Shown here: piece by piece, positions 48,511 through 59,298 of the stretch
Numbering within the stretch: position 1 is the stretch's first letter
Layout: every line of letters begins with the position of its first letter
NCBI GenBank assembly: GCA_001692895.1
Contig: KV748242.1
Span: 62,001 to 126,000, forward strand
DNA from: Cenococcum geophilum 1.58
Lineage: Eukaryota; Ascomycota; Dothideomycetes; Gloniales; Gloniaceae
Length of the DNA stretch: 64,000 bases
Direction: 5' to 3'
Made by a program: the position numbers and the translations under genes
Notes under the pieces: model-generated
Seen by the model: the letters and a program-made list of their open reading frames with translations, nothing else
Database searches by the model: none
Told to the model about the DNA's origin: nothing

Positions 48511-48784
48511 CCCCCGGCTCTACGTCGCCAAAATAAGTGGCCGAAATTGGCACCTTAGAAAATCATTAATTTTGCTTACTCAATACCTCGTCATTTGCCC
48601 TTCAGCCCTCCTACAATCATGTAGTCTTTTGGTATACCATTTATACATCTTCTAAATCGCACACTGATCCATGGTGCTTGTAGTTGATATACTAGTTGGT
48701 TTATTTACATGTAAACAGACGGTTTTTGGTTGTTGCGCACGTGCCAATTTCAGCCACTTATTTTGGCGACGTAGAGCCCCGGGG
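48511..48784. mobile_element. MITE with 43-bp terminal inverted repeats (274 bp)
   Basis: Arms 48511-48553 and 48741-48784 are near-perfect inverted repeats (CCCCCGGCTCTACGTCGCC and onward, against GGCGACGTAGAGCCCCGGGG). There is no coding capacity and no sure target duplication. It is a nonautonomous DNA element in the OGG1 upstream region. Short open frames across it (48347-48655, 48696-49028) are not genes. Confidence 0.75.
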
Positions 48785-48893
48785 AGAAATTGCGCTACGA
48801 TGTGGAAGGACTAGCGCTACGCTTGTGGACCCTACCCTAGTCCTATGGACTCCTGGACCAATCAGATCACACCAAAAGGAATTTCTCCCCGAG
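48778..48893. repeat. Foldback repeat (116 bp)
   Basis: Arms CGGGGAGAAATT (48779-48791) and AATTTCTCCCCG (48880-48891) enclose about 90 bp. It overlaps the right tip of the preceding MITE by a few bases. Confidence 0.5.
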
Positions 48894-48943
48894 GGTCTGA
48901 GAGCTTATGGGCGCCCTTTATATGAGAACTTAATGTTTTTTGT

Positions 48944-51774
48944 GGACGTAACTCAACTGCCCATACCGCACGGGCCCGCCACTAAAGTAGTCGTATTACT
49001 GAGCACCGGTAAAATACTCGTTATATAGTAATTTAATATAACCGGAGCATCCTCGGTATACCACACGCGACTTATTTATTTACTTACTGGCGCGCCTAAA
49101 TATAAAGTTATTTAGAATGCAGGTTCCTTATATATTTATTATATTACAAGTTTTAGCACGGTGTTGAGCTTTAAGTAATATATTTAATTAGTAATCTATC
49201 TATCCCTTTACTTCCTCTGAGTCGTATATCTCCTCCGGCGACTTATAGCCCTTATTATTAAAAGGTGGGTCCCTATTACTACTACTATCGTTAATATCCT
49301 TCTAAAACTGGCCTAGTATATAGGACTTCCCTGCCTTATATTGTGAGGCAGTTCCACAAGGCTTGTAATAATAGTTCTCTTCCTGCTAAGTCTCCCCTTC
49401 TAGTAACGCCTTATTAACTTTAACGAGGCCTTTTAAATTGGCTGCGAGGAACCTCCGAGATAACGTCCTTATTAGTGGGCTAGTAGCCAAAGTAAGGTTA
49501 TTAATTTAGGTAATAAGGATATCGCCAGCTTTTTTACTTAGTAGATTTGCCACCTTATTATAAAGGTTATAGTAAGCGGTTCTAAGTCGCTTGATGACCT
49601 CTTTAGCTTATAGATCTTATTATTCTAGTGCTCTAATTTCCCTTATTATTGCCTAATTAACGTACTGCTTTATATAAACTTAATAAGCGTCGTAGCCGCA
49701 CTTATTAAAGAGGAAGGCCTATTTATCCTAATCCTCGTCTATAAAGACCTTATATAGCAACTGTTGGTGCTATAGGTGACGGCAGGGGATCTGCTACTTA
49801 TGATAGAAGAGGTAGTGGCAAGCTCACTTATCCTTAAAGTTCTAAATATCTGCAAGCTTATTAGCAAGCTTTTAAGCTTTACGGATCTTGCCGTATATTA
49901 GTTGCTGGATTGGATAGGGGAAGCGCTTTAACTGAGGGTATTTAATAGAGACGCTGAGGTATTTTGTACGGAATTCTTGCTATTATTGCTCCGCTGTAGC
50001 ATCCTATTAATTGGCCCGTTTATTTATTGTAAGAAGGAGACTAAGAATACTAAATTTGCCTTATAATTTCTTTAAGCCGGTAGATAGCTTCTTAAGGGAG
50101 TTATGCCACAATTTATTTGGGTTAGTAGTTAGAATTTAGAGTAGTAAAGGACTATAAGTATATGGATAGTTGGCCTAGAGCTTATATATATTAACCTAGT
50201 GGCGAACGATATACTTAACTAAGTTAAAGTTTAATTTATCCCGCTTGCGTTTCTTAGAATGCTCCTTAATATCCTTAGCTATAACTATAGCTTGGTTAAG
50301 GCTATTAAGGTAGCCTTGCTTAGTAAACCTTATTTTTAATACAATATGAATATGGTATTAGATATCCTTGTTCTTAATGCGCTGTTTTAGTGTTCGCTCT
50401 AAGTGCACCCGATAGTAGAGGTATATTACTTCTTACTTACCTTCCTTAAGGCCTTGGAAGGTAAGCTTAACAGTAAGCTGCTTAGTAGGTAAGTCGTTGG
50501 TTATATAATATTATGGGTTCTAAGCCTTCCTATACTAGCGTTTAATACAACAAAGATACTTAGTAATTGTAAGGCTATCCTCGTTGCTAGTAAGGAAGTA
50601 CGCGTATGGGCGGAAGCTTCCTGTATCGTTCCGTACTATAATAGTAAATAAATACTACCCTAGGTAGTTAGTTTTGTGCGTTAAGTTTATAAGGGAAAGC
50701 CTATATAATAAGGAGGTTAGAATATATGTTTTAGAAGAAGATCTGCGTATAGTATAGGCTAAAAAGGGGGTAAATAATATATAATCCGCACTTAGCTAAA
50801 ACCTTAAGTTAGTGTTTTTTAGTAAATATAAGGCCTACTGTATTAACTAAGCTGCCGTCTTTTACTTTGTATTAAGCCTTAACCTTCTCCTATATCCAAT
50901 TGCTGCCTTTTAACTACTTTATGCCCTTATCTAACTGCTTCTTCTATAGATTAGTATTGCCCTAGAGTTATATATCCAGATTAGCGCCACGGTAGCCTTA
51001 GGCGTAGTTATTAATATCCTTTTAGTTTAAAAAGCGCCTACTAGCTTCTTTTAGTGGGACTCTACCTTCTAGTTAAGCCGTGCTATAGAAGGCGTGTAGA
51101 ACTACTGCTAGTTTATATTTACTTTTAGTTTTGCTAGTAACGCGCTTATATAAACCTAAGTTCTTTTTAATTAAGTCTAATACGTTAATATTATGGCTAT
51201 ACGTTTAATCGTTATGCCGTTTAAGGATTCGTGTACCGTTAATATAGACAGTAATGTTTATACGGCAATCGTATTAAGCACCTTCGCGGATCGTCTTCTA
51301 CACAAGGCGCTCGCCAGAAGGTTCCTTTAGGTCCTATATTTTACGATAGAAACGGTAGAAGTAGTAGATTAAGTAACTACTATCTTTTCGCGGCCTGTTC
51401 TTACTTTTATATAACTAAATATTGTTAATATATGGCTAATAAGTATTAAATTCTTCGGTAGTAAGGGTAATGAGTTTATTAAGATAAAATAAAATCTTCC
51501 GCTAGGCGGTAAGGCGCTTAGGATTAGCTAGAAGCTTGCTTATATTAAGTAGTTAACGATTAATTAAGGTTAGGAAGGTAGTGTTAAGAAAGGAATGATA
51601 TTAAGGATATTAACGCGCTGGTGAGTAAATAAATAAGTCGCGTATAGTATACTGAGGATGCTCCGGTCATGTTAAATTACTATATAACGAGTATTTTACC
51701 GGTGCTCAGTGATACAACTACTTTAGTGGCGGGCCCGTGCGGGCCCGTGCGGTATGGGCAGTTGAGTTACGTCC
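48944..51774 (-). mobile_element. Mutator-like element (MULE), 2831 bp
   Basis: Long terminal inverted repeats (48944-49087 and 51621-51774, starting GGACGTAACTCAACTGCCC) are flanked by a perfect 9-bp direct repeat GTTTTTTGT (48935-48943 and 51775-51783). Nine-bp duplications and long repeats are typical of Mutator-like elements. The inside is a RIP-altered minus-strand transposase remnant (about 51560-49190). Near 51200 there is a FAR1-like segment ending around H-N-D, and near 49760-49830 a SWIM-type zinc-finger pattern C-H-Y...I-P-C-R-H. Many stops are present, so the transposase is dead. The right repeat carries a tandem duplication of GGGCCCGTGC. Confidence 0.85.
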
Positions 51775-51819
51775 GTTTTTTGTTAGGCGATAACTCTTCC
51801 ACCACAACGCGTATCTTAA

Positions 51820-52345
51820 CCCTTTTATAACGTCTAGTTATTATAAAAATACTATAAGGTAGGAGCTCTTTAATTTCTCTATCTATTGCATTAAATAACG
51901 ACATCGTAGCTATATTATAGTTGGTTGCGTCAGTCGCATTTTGTTGGTCGCATTTTGTCGGTCGCATTTTATCAGTCGCATTTTATCGGTCGCATTTTCT
52001 CATCGTAATCTTGCCTCACTGCTATGCCTTACATACTTCTCTACGTCTAATTATCTCTAAAATAATACGAGCTAAAAGCTCTTTTTCTTCTCTATCGCCT
52101 CTATATTGTGGCAATATCGTAGCTTTATTCTATAAGAAGTTAGATATAGGTAGTTAGTCGGTTTTAGTCTAGTTTTATTACAATTTTGCCTTACTACCAA
52201 AACTTATATACTTCTCTAGGTCTAATTATCTCTAAAATACTACGAGGTAAAAGCTCTTTATCCTCTCTATCGCCTCTACATTATAGTAATATTATAGCTC
52301 TATTTTATAAGAAGTTAGATATAGGTAGTCGGTTGGTTTTAGTTA
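51820..52345. repeat. Three diverged tandem copies of a ~170-bp module
   Basis: Two adjacent copies (about 52003-52175 and 52176-52345) share most of their sequence, for example GTCTAATTATCTCTAAAATA and TATAAGAAGTTAGATATAGG. A third, more diverged and shorter copy lies at about 51820-51915. On the plus strand the copies encode similar 40-residue stretches (L-I-I-S-K-I-L-R...S-S-L-S-P-L...I-A-L-F-Y-K-K-L-D-I-G-S). Coding status is unknown, and no start or promoter supports a gene. Confidence 0.6.
51932..52001 (+). repeat. 14-bp minisatellite, five units
   Basis: Five near-identical units of the type GGTCGCATTTTGTC, inserted between the first and second copies of the larger tandem module. Confidence 0.8.
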
Positions 52346-52581
52346 AAATCTACAAAACATTCAAATTAAAAATTAACTTACGTTCCGCGACGATGTATCT
52401 CACCCCCTAGTATTCTTAGTAGGGGGTTATAATTTATAAATATATAGATATGATTACCTAAAGAATCTATTGCATTAATAAAATATATAATAACTCTTAT
52501 AGTAAGGACGTCGCTCGTAGAAATACACAAAATTTAATTTTTAAAACATTTAAATCTCACCAAAGCGACGCCCATAAGCTC

Positions 52582-52726
52582 TCAGACGCTCCGCAGAGGA
52601 TTTTGTTAGGTGACAGGGGTGCGCAGGGGGCTGGAATTAGTGCGCTGTTCTAATTGGTCTAGAAGTTAGCAGGAGGGTCTATGCGCTATCCCGTGTCACG
52701 GAACAAATCTTTTGCGGAGCGTCTGA
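52582..52726. mobile_element. MITE with 37-bp inverted repeats (145 bp)
   Basis: Starts TCAGACGCTCCGCAGAGGAT and ends with the imperfect reverse (...CTTTTGCGGAGCGTCTGA). Arms are 52582-52618 and 52690-52726. Non-coding. The following 52727-53507 holds no recognisable feature other than the 3' flank of the U2AF gene. Confidence 0.68.
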
Positions 52727-53507
52727 TTCATGAGATAATATTTGAGTTCACGCGCCGGAACAAGGGCACGTGATAAAAGGCTAGATAATTAATCTGATTG
52801 GATGTAGTAGATAGGTGTAGGTAGGTGAGAACCCTGATCCTGACACAACTATGATTTTAAAATGCACGCGATGTGATTTACTAAATTCTACAGTCTTCAC
52901 ACCATGCTGTGGGACGCTCTTTGCACATGTGCTATGTACTTAATTATTGTTAGTATGGGTATATAAATATGTGCTTTACGATTTAAACGTGAAGTAAATA
53001 TCAAGCTTTTCGAGCAAAATGCAGACAGGATATTATTTCCGATACCAACAATAACAACACTCTATGCGACAACATCGTCGAAACGTTTTAGCTGTTCGAG
53101 TATCAGGCAGCACAGGATATGCATAAAAACCTAATCTAGTCCGGATATGTTAACGGCTTCTTACCGGGCGTATCCCGACAGAAACAGTCTCACTGTGGTA
53201 ATGTTATCCGAGTTAGAAGGCCCTAAACCAATCACTGTCATTTATCCAATACCTGGGCTGAATACTTTTCCGCTCTGACTTAAACAAATGCCTCAGTCAC
53301 GATATAATTACAAAAGGAAGGAAAAGATAACACTTTCCACCCACAATGAAGATCCCTTATGAGAGTAACGGGTAGCACACGTGCCTAAAAATCAAACGCC
53401 TGATATTGTTGGGTGGAACAAATCATAAAGATGTAATCTTGGCTGGGCACGCAAGGGGGATCAGGAATAATACGAGAAGTAGACGACCGGGTAGGCATGA
53501 CCGCGAT

Positions 53508-55473
53508 TTACCAAGCGTTGACATCGAAATATTCCTGATAGACATGTTAAGTAAACCACTTCATAGATTGAGATCCTTGAGATCGAGGAAAAAGACTTAC
53601 TTCTCCAAAGAATGTAACGACAACGGTCCTGTCGGCAAATTTTCGGCCAGCCAGGGCTCGCAACGCTTTCTGCGCTGATTCCGGCTTATCGTACTTAACG
53701 TAGATCTTGCCCACGCCAGCACTCAGCCTAGGACCACTTGGTTTTGGTACTTTGAGTTCGAGAACTTGGCCGTATTTCTCGCATTCCTCTCTAACGTCCT
53801 CACAGATTTCTATATAGGTTGCGTCAGCAGGCAAATGGATGGGTAGTAATAGAAAAATAGGAGCATACCTTCATATTCGTCCGGGTCCATCAGTTCTTCT
53901 GGTGTGACCATGTTTAAGAGCTGCAAGACACGGCCTTGCTCAAGATCCGTCGAAGTTGTCCCGGCAAGCATAGACATAGCGTTGACACCCATCTCTAACC
54001 CAGATGCTTGTTGCACACCAATGCTAGCGCGTTGTACTTTTAGATGGTCGTCACCCAGCTCCATACCATTCAAACCTTCCACAGCAATATCGGTAACATG
54101 TGGTTCAAGGTACTCACAGAATGCGATACCCTAGTTTAGTTAGATTTGTATGCTAAAGATCAGAGAATGGCACTTACTCTCGATTGCTCTGTTTCAGAGT
54201 CCTTGACCAGTACAAACGCCTTAAGATCTCCGAATGCAACAAGTAACTCTGTGACTTGGTCCTCGGTAAGGTATGCAGGGATGTGAGAGACACTGATTTT
54301 ATTTGCTGTATCTTTGACCACGGTTGAGACAGTTCCTTCCTCATAGTCGGGATCCTCTCCTGCTGCTGGAACAATATAGTCTTTAGGCCTCCGGATCGAC
54401 AAGCCAGCCTGGTCGCCGTTGTGGGTACCATTCGAAGTTTCCATATTATCATTATCTTCCATAGATATGCCATCCATAGCTAGTGCTACGGTAGCATCCT
54501 CTGCTGTCTTGAACTCAAGAAGAGCAAATGCTCTATCTTTAGCGATCTGCGCAGAGATACAAGGATCGATTCCTTGAACGACATTGAGGCCGTTCAATTG
54601 AAGGTTGAAGAAGTCAGTGAGGGATTCATCGGTTGCAGAGGGCAGCAGATTGTAGACAAGTAATCTCTTAGACTGTCGCGCATTCGAGGGTTTGAGGGCC
54701 GAGGCACTTGCTGAACCGGCAGGTTGGTTGATGAAGGCCTGGAGTCGACTTGGATCCATAGGTTGTTGGCGCGGAGCTCCAGGGAGTGGGAACATACCGG
54801 ATAGTTTGGCCTGTTCCGCTGTGACGTTTTCGTAGCCGATGGGTTTGATGTCCCATTGGGTCATTCGTCTTTTTCGCTCTAGAATTGACACGGTATCGGT
54901 CAAATCTGGTGTTGGCTCTCTTTTCTTTGGCGGAGGACTCGCGCTCTTCTTTCTCTCTCTCCCTCCAAAACCATCGCGATCTCTCCTCCCTCTTCCACCC
55001 CGATCACCCCGATCACCCCGTTCGTCAAAGAGGTCGCGGTCCCGTCGTGGTGGCCGCTCTTCTTCATCTCTCCTAGGTTCTCTCCTCGAAGATGCGCGAT
55101 CTCGATCCCAGCCTCTGTCTTCACGCCTGTCTCGGCCAGCGTACCTGTCTTCTCGTTCTCGCTCTCTGTAGTCTCGACTGGAGGAATAACTGTCTACCTC
55201 GTACTCTCGACGAGAGCTCCGATGGCCAGGGGACCTCGAGCGGCGACGGCGATCGCGGTCTCCACGGTCTCGACGGTCCTCTCGGTCTCCGCGTGAAGAC
55301 TGCAGGAAATCGCAATTAGCGTAAGAGTCGTACAGTATTGCAAAGAGGACTTACAAAGTGAGAACGCGAGGAACCGTGTCGGCCACCATCTACATTTATA
55401 GAGTTAGTACTGGAAGCTGGTTAGTAATGCTGAGAAGAAGTAGTTCACCTCTCGAGTAGGCGTCGCCGTTCAT
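53508..55473 (-). CDS. U2AF large subunit, pre-mRNA splicing factor
   Basis: Large subunit of U2 auxiliary factor (human U2AF65, fission yeast prp2/U2AF59). It binds the polypyrimidine tract and recruits U2 snRNP. Six exons: 55473-55449, 55389-55355, 55299-54178, 54130-53869, 53809-53601 and 53534-53508. They give 559 residues in one frame with 47-66 bp introns, apart from the first two (59 and 55 bp). Residues 1-150 are an Arg-rich RS-type region. A U2AF small-subunit ligand motif is seen at M-T-Q-W-D-I-K-P-I-G-Y-E (Trp 169). RRM1 lies at about 231-325, RRM2 at about 353-435, and the C-terminal UHM at about 463-559 with its R-x-F motif in G-R-K-F-A-D-R. The last nine codons sit on a separate exon ending in F-D-V-N-A-W. 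The start ATG at 55473 is the first in frame. Confidence 0.92.
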
Positions 55474-56577
55474 GTTAAGGGCAGGTCAGTCTGCGCGTTC
55501 AGACGAGCTTAGTCGGTTGGTGCGGCTGGGTGGTAGCAGTAAAACAGCTGAAAAGCGCGCATATACGTTCCAAGAGCAGAATGCTCGTTCGGCACAACAG
55601 TGCGATAGATGTGAAGATGTGGGTTGGGGGTTGGTGGAGGTGTTGCAGTCGAGAGGCTCTGCAAAACGGCTGGGCGAGATTTCGGCTCGAGTTTGATGAC
55701 CTAGCGCGAACTGGCCCCTGTTACGTCCACAGTTTAACACCACTTATTTTTCGTAATATTGGCTGCATAAATGTTGTGGGCTATTTTATTTTTTGCCCTC
55801 TAGGAAATATTCACGGAATTGAATGAACAACCTCTTGGTGACATCTCACTTTCTATTAATTTAGACTCTTTGTCTTCTACTAGTCAGTTGTGAATTGATC
55901 GAAGGCCACAGTTTTGCTGCAAAGGCCACGAACTGTCTTTCATATATGCGAAGTTAATACAGCCTATTAGTTAGGAAGGACCCGGGGCCATTCAGGCCGG
56001 TGCTGTTACTCAAAAGAACATCGAGCCTTACAAAATGCTATCAGAGTGGAGGACGAATAATAAGGAAGGCCGCCCGGATTTTCCAGGGATAGATGGCGGG
56101 GTGGCGCGCGGAGCGGCGTATATCGTCATATTTCTATGCTTTCTAATAGAATGGTTCAACGTTTGTTGGTGGCATTAAAATAGACGCTTAAATGATGGTG
56201 AACCCCCTCCAGATTAATGGTGTTGGAGAACCAGGATAATATTATATGCGCCGTTGAGGCCTGTACTCGCTCGAACCTGCGAGTCATAGCTTACCATCAT
56301 CGGCAGCTTCAGACGACGTAGTATTACCTAAAGACTATTCCTTTGAAGCCTTTGAGAAACGCCTTGATTACCTAGAAAAGACAGGATCTATCCAATCCTG
56401 AAATCCCCTCAACGCTTATTTAGGATCCGCTCGTTATAGATATCGGGAGATCCTATGTAGCTGCGGGCGGAGTCCCTCTTTTAACTCAACGCCATTCCCC
56501 GGGGGGGGCGAGTTCTGCGCCGAAAGGAGCTATAACGTGGGCTCGCAACATCTGGCGCCGTATTCGCACGCGAAAAT
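55474..56577. other. Intergenic region between divergent genes
   Basis: About 1.1 kb between the U2AF start and the dehydratase promoter. Several short open frames exist (55472-55826), but they overlap, are not conserved-looking and lack a gene context. A 36-codon stretch at about 56290-56400 has a protein-like texture but no recognised family. I see no RNA gene. Confidence 0.5.
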
Positions 56578-56585
56578 TATAAAAG
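56578..56585 (+). promoter_or_regulatory. TATA box of the dehydratase gene
   Basis: TATAAAAG lies 69 bp before the ATG at 56654, a usual spacing for a fungal TATA promoter with a short leader. Confidence 0.5.
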
Positions 56586-56653
56586 ACCCTCCCGACTCCG
56601 AGTGAGATGTATTCAACAAGACATTTCCGCCTATCTCGCCTTAAACCTCCGCA

Positions 56654-58176
56654 ATGCTCCCATCTCCTGTCGCGAACACCCCCGCCGTTGCAAGCCCCAC
56701 CAGTCCGCCTGAAAACAATTACTCCAACCTCACACGTACGTTCTTAAAGATAATTCCAAAGTCAAGTCCGCTTGCTGACTACAGAGAGGAATTCTACCAT
56801 GCTGAATCCAAGATCCTACATCACACCCGAGCTATGGACTCAAGCTCCCATCCTGAAGGGAACCACGAAATTCGAACCTCTGGCTGACGCAAGAAATATC
56901 ATGGTCGCTGGCGGAGCAAGATTCACGTGCGTGTTACATTCTCGACCCTGTCAGCCACAGCTGCTCAACGGGCATAGTGAGCTCAAAATCAGGGTGATAC
57001 AACTGGCAGGCCCAAAGACATGGCTAATGGCAGTTTCGCAGTGCTTGCTGGTTTGTCCGTCATCTGACGTTGACGTACCCAATTGACTACAATGCAGTGT
57101 CTTTCGATAAGCTAGATTATTGCGCAACACTTAACAATACGTGGATACTAGAGAAGTGTCCCAACTTCGCCTTCGAACATGGTGACATTACGTCTCCTAA
57201 TGATGTTAAGAGGTGCTCACGGAAGAATAAAATTGACACAATTTTTCATTTCGCGGCAAAATCATATGTCGACCTTAGTTTTGGTAACTCCTACCAGTTT
57301 ACCAACACTAACGTCTACGGTACTCATGTTCTCCTAGAAAGAGCCAGGGCTCACGGGATTAAGAGGTTCGTTTATATATCTACTGATGAAGTCTACGGAG
57401 ACGTCCCGGCAGACGCGGATGACTTGAGTGAAACAAGCCTACTCGCGCCGACCAATCCTTATTCTGCTAGCAAAGCCGCCATTGAAATGATGGTGAATGC
57501 GTATCGAAAGAGCTTTAAATTACCAGTCATAACGGTCCATAGCAACAATGTTTACGGGCCGCATCAATTCCAGGAGAGTATGCAGCATTCGCTCTCGATG
57601 CTTGTTGCTATGGCGCTGATGTAGCTAGAAATCATACCAAAATTTGCGTTGTTACTCCAACGCAGGAGCAGACTCCTGGTTCATAGAGATGGGACACCAA
57701 CCTGACGGTATCTGTATGCAGGCGATATCGTGGATGCTCTTGACACAATTTTTCACAAAGGAATCATCGGCCAAATTTACAATATTGCATCTAAAGATGA
57801 AATCTCAAACGTCGACATATGTCATAAGCTACTTGAACTATTTGAACTACCTCACAGCACACCCAAGAAATTCAATAAACGGGTCGAGCATACTGAGGAC
57901 AGACTGTCTAATGATCACCGTTATGCTACCGATGGCACGAGGCTTGCTGTCCTTGGCTGATAGCTAAAGGTGAGCTTTGATGATGGAATCCGGATCACCG
58001 TTGATTGGTATCGTCGCTTTGGAGAAGTCTGGTGGGGCGATATCAGCAGGATCTTGACTCCCTTTCCGGTTGTCGAAGGCAATGAAATTTGGACTAGAGA
58101 AGAGCATGACGCATTGCCGTCGGACAATGAACTCGGGCGCAAGAAAATAATATTATCTGGACTAAGAAGGCTTTAA
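56654..58176 (+). pseudogene. Nucleotide-sugar 4,6-dehydratase, frame kept but three stops
   Basis: Extended SDR-family enzyme like dTDP/UDP-glucose 4,6-dehydratase. The fungal enzyme starts conversion of UDP-glucose toward rhamnose. Four exons: 56654-56735, 56785-56926, 57042-57577 and 57629-58176. They join in one frame of 436 codons, and all three introns keep GT...AG. Recognisable: S-T-D-E-V-Y-G (catalytic Asp/Glu), N-P-Y-S-A-S-K (Tyr-x3-Lys), N-N-V-Y-G-P-H-Q, R-Y-L-Y-A-G-D, and a C-terminal I-T-V-D-W-Y-R-R-F-G...W-W-G-D-I. Stops interrupt the frame at 57703-57705 (TGA for the Arg of P-T-R-R-Y-L) and at 57958-57963 (TGA TAG after D-G-T-R-L-A-V-L-G). All three fit single transitions. The Rossmann loop reads G-G-A-R-F-T instead of G-G-A-G-F-I, also a transition. 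Probably a recent pseudogene; sequencing error or another allele could explain part of it. Confidence 0.8.
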
Positions 58177-59298
58177 ATAACCTGTAAGCGTCTGGAGGGA
58201 CTGTTTAAGATAGACCAGAAAATACTGGCACATCTTTTCCAGTCTGTGTCACTGGTGCCATTCCCCAAATAAGACATTGTCTTATCATGATTTGGTTGCA
58301 GAAATCCCCAGTTCGCAGATTTATTCTTGAAGATTTTGAACTCATTCAGACACTGCCATAAACGCTGGGATACCGTTGGAGTCCATAATCGCCAACTATA
58401 ATACTTATAATTCTCCTGTATCATATTTACTGGTGAGTTTTTAGAAAGCTTCCCTCACTATGCTCTCTTTCATGGTTAGTACTCGCGGGTGGACTAAGCA
58501 TAGTATTACTACTAGGCCGCACACCATGAGTAGTGACATCTACGGCAGATGTGGCACCCAATACCGCGCTACCCCGCCTGCATTGGTACCTGTTTTCGAG
58601 ATGCAGCGAAGTCGGGATAGCTTTTCAGGAGCTGTCATTTGGAGAGGAGTTCGCAACTGGTAGCTCGTCTAGATTTAAATAAAACAAAAAATTGGGCAGT
58701 ATTTGTGGCCCAATGCCTGTACTGTGTAAACATTAAGGCACCCAGTCCATACCTTCGAAACTTTTTGCGAGTTGGGGCGGTGGCGCGAGTCTGGAGGGAG
58801 GGCGCGAAATTTGAGTCGTTTAATCATTGCTAGACAAAGATCCTATTCTTTCTGGTCAAGGCCCTCGTGAAGGACCAACTCCTATTCGCGTAGCAAGGAT
58901 TGTAGACAGCTATAACGGAGTCTTAAAGTCAGAAAGGTTAGAAAAGTCTTCATCAAAAAGGCTGCCAGTTACTCCTAATATTTAGTTGTGAAGTACCGTG
59001 CCTGTGCGCGTACTTATGAGTTGTGGCTGTGCTTGCAAGCGGCACAAACGATACTCAGCCACTCTTGCGACGACGCTGACCCTCAGCTTTCAGCTGTCTG
59101 AAACGCCTTCAACCCTCCCCTTGACGCACGCGAATTGAACTGAATCACGCCTATTGTCCTTTACAATCTCTTCCACGACCCTAACCACCTCCTTCACTCA
59201 CTTCACCCACCGTCCGCCTTGCTTCTTACCCCACTTATCTGCCTTGCTCTCGTTACCAAGAACATCTCCAGTCTCCTCCCGCCCCTACCTGCCTCACA
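58177..59298. other. Intergenic region and SEC9 leader
   Basis: About 1.1 kb. A minus-strand open frame of 83 codons (58173-58424) is rich in Trp and Asn and matches no family I recognise, so I do not call it a gene. The last 145 bp (59155-59298) are strongly C/T-rich, as in leaders of well-expressed fungal genes. Nothing else is recognised. Confidence 0.5.

Larger units (their letters stand above)
48896..52586. repeat. Perfect 18-bp inverted repeat around the MULE
   Basis: TCTGAGAGCTTATGGGCG at 48896-48913 is exactly repeated in reverse at 52569-52586, with weaker similarity continuing inward for about 15 bp. The pair encloses the Mutator-like element and the tandem repeats, so an older inverted-repeat element may have been the landing site. 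Confidence 0.5.

Noticed and set aside
48347-49028. Two open frames of 102 and 110 codons on the plus strand
   Set aside because: They run across the OGG1 first exon, the MITE inverted repeats, the foldback and the MULE end. Composition, not coding, explains them.
54839-55319. Several open frames antisense to the U2AF RS region
   Set aside because: The arginine/serine-rich coding region produces long open frames on the other strand and in other frames. The minus-strand reading has correct splice junctions.
56230-56300. tRNA-like T-arm (GGTTCGA in a stem, minus strand)
   Set aside because: The loop has the wrong length, and no acceptor, anticodon or D stems could be placed around it.
57578-57628. 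Frameshift in the dehydratase
   Set aside because: The apparent break is a normal 51-bp intron (GTATGC...GCTAG) that restores Q-E-K-I-I-P-K-F. The same holds for 56736-56784 and 56927-57041.
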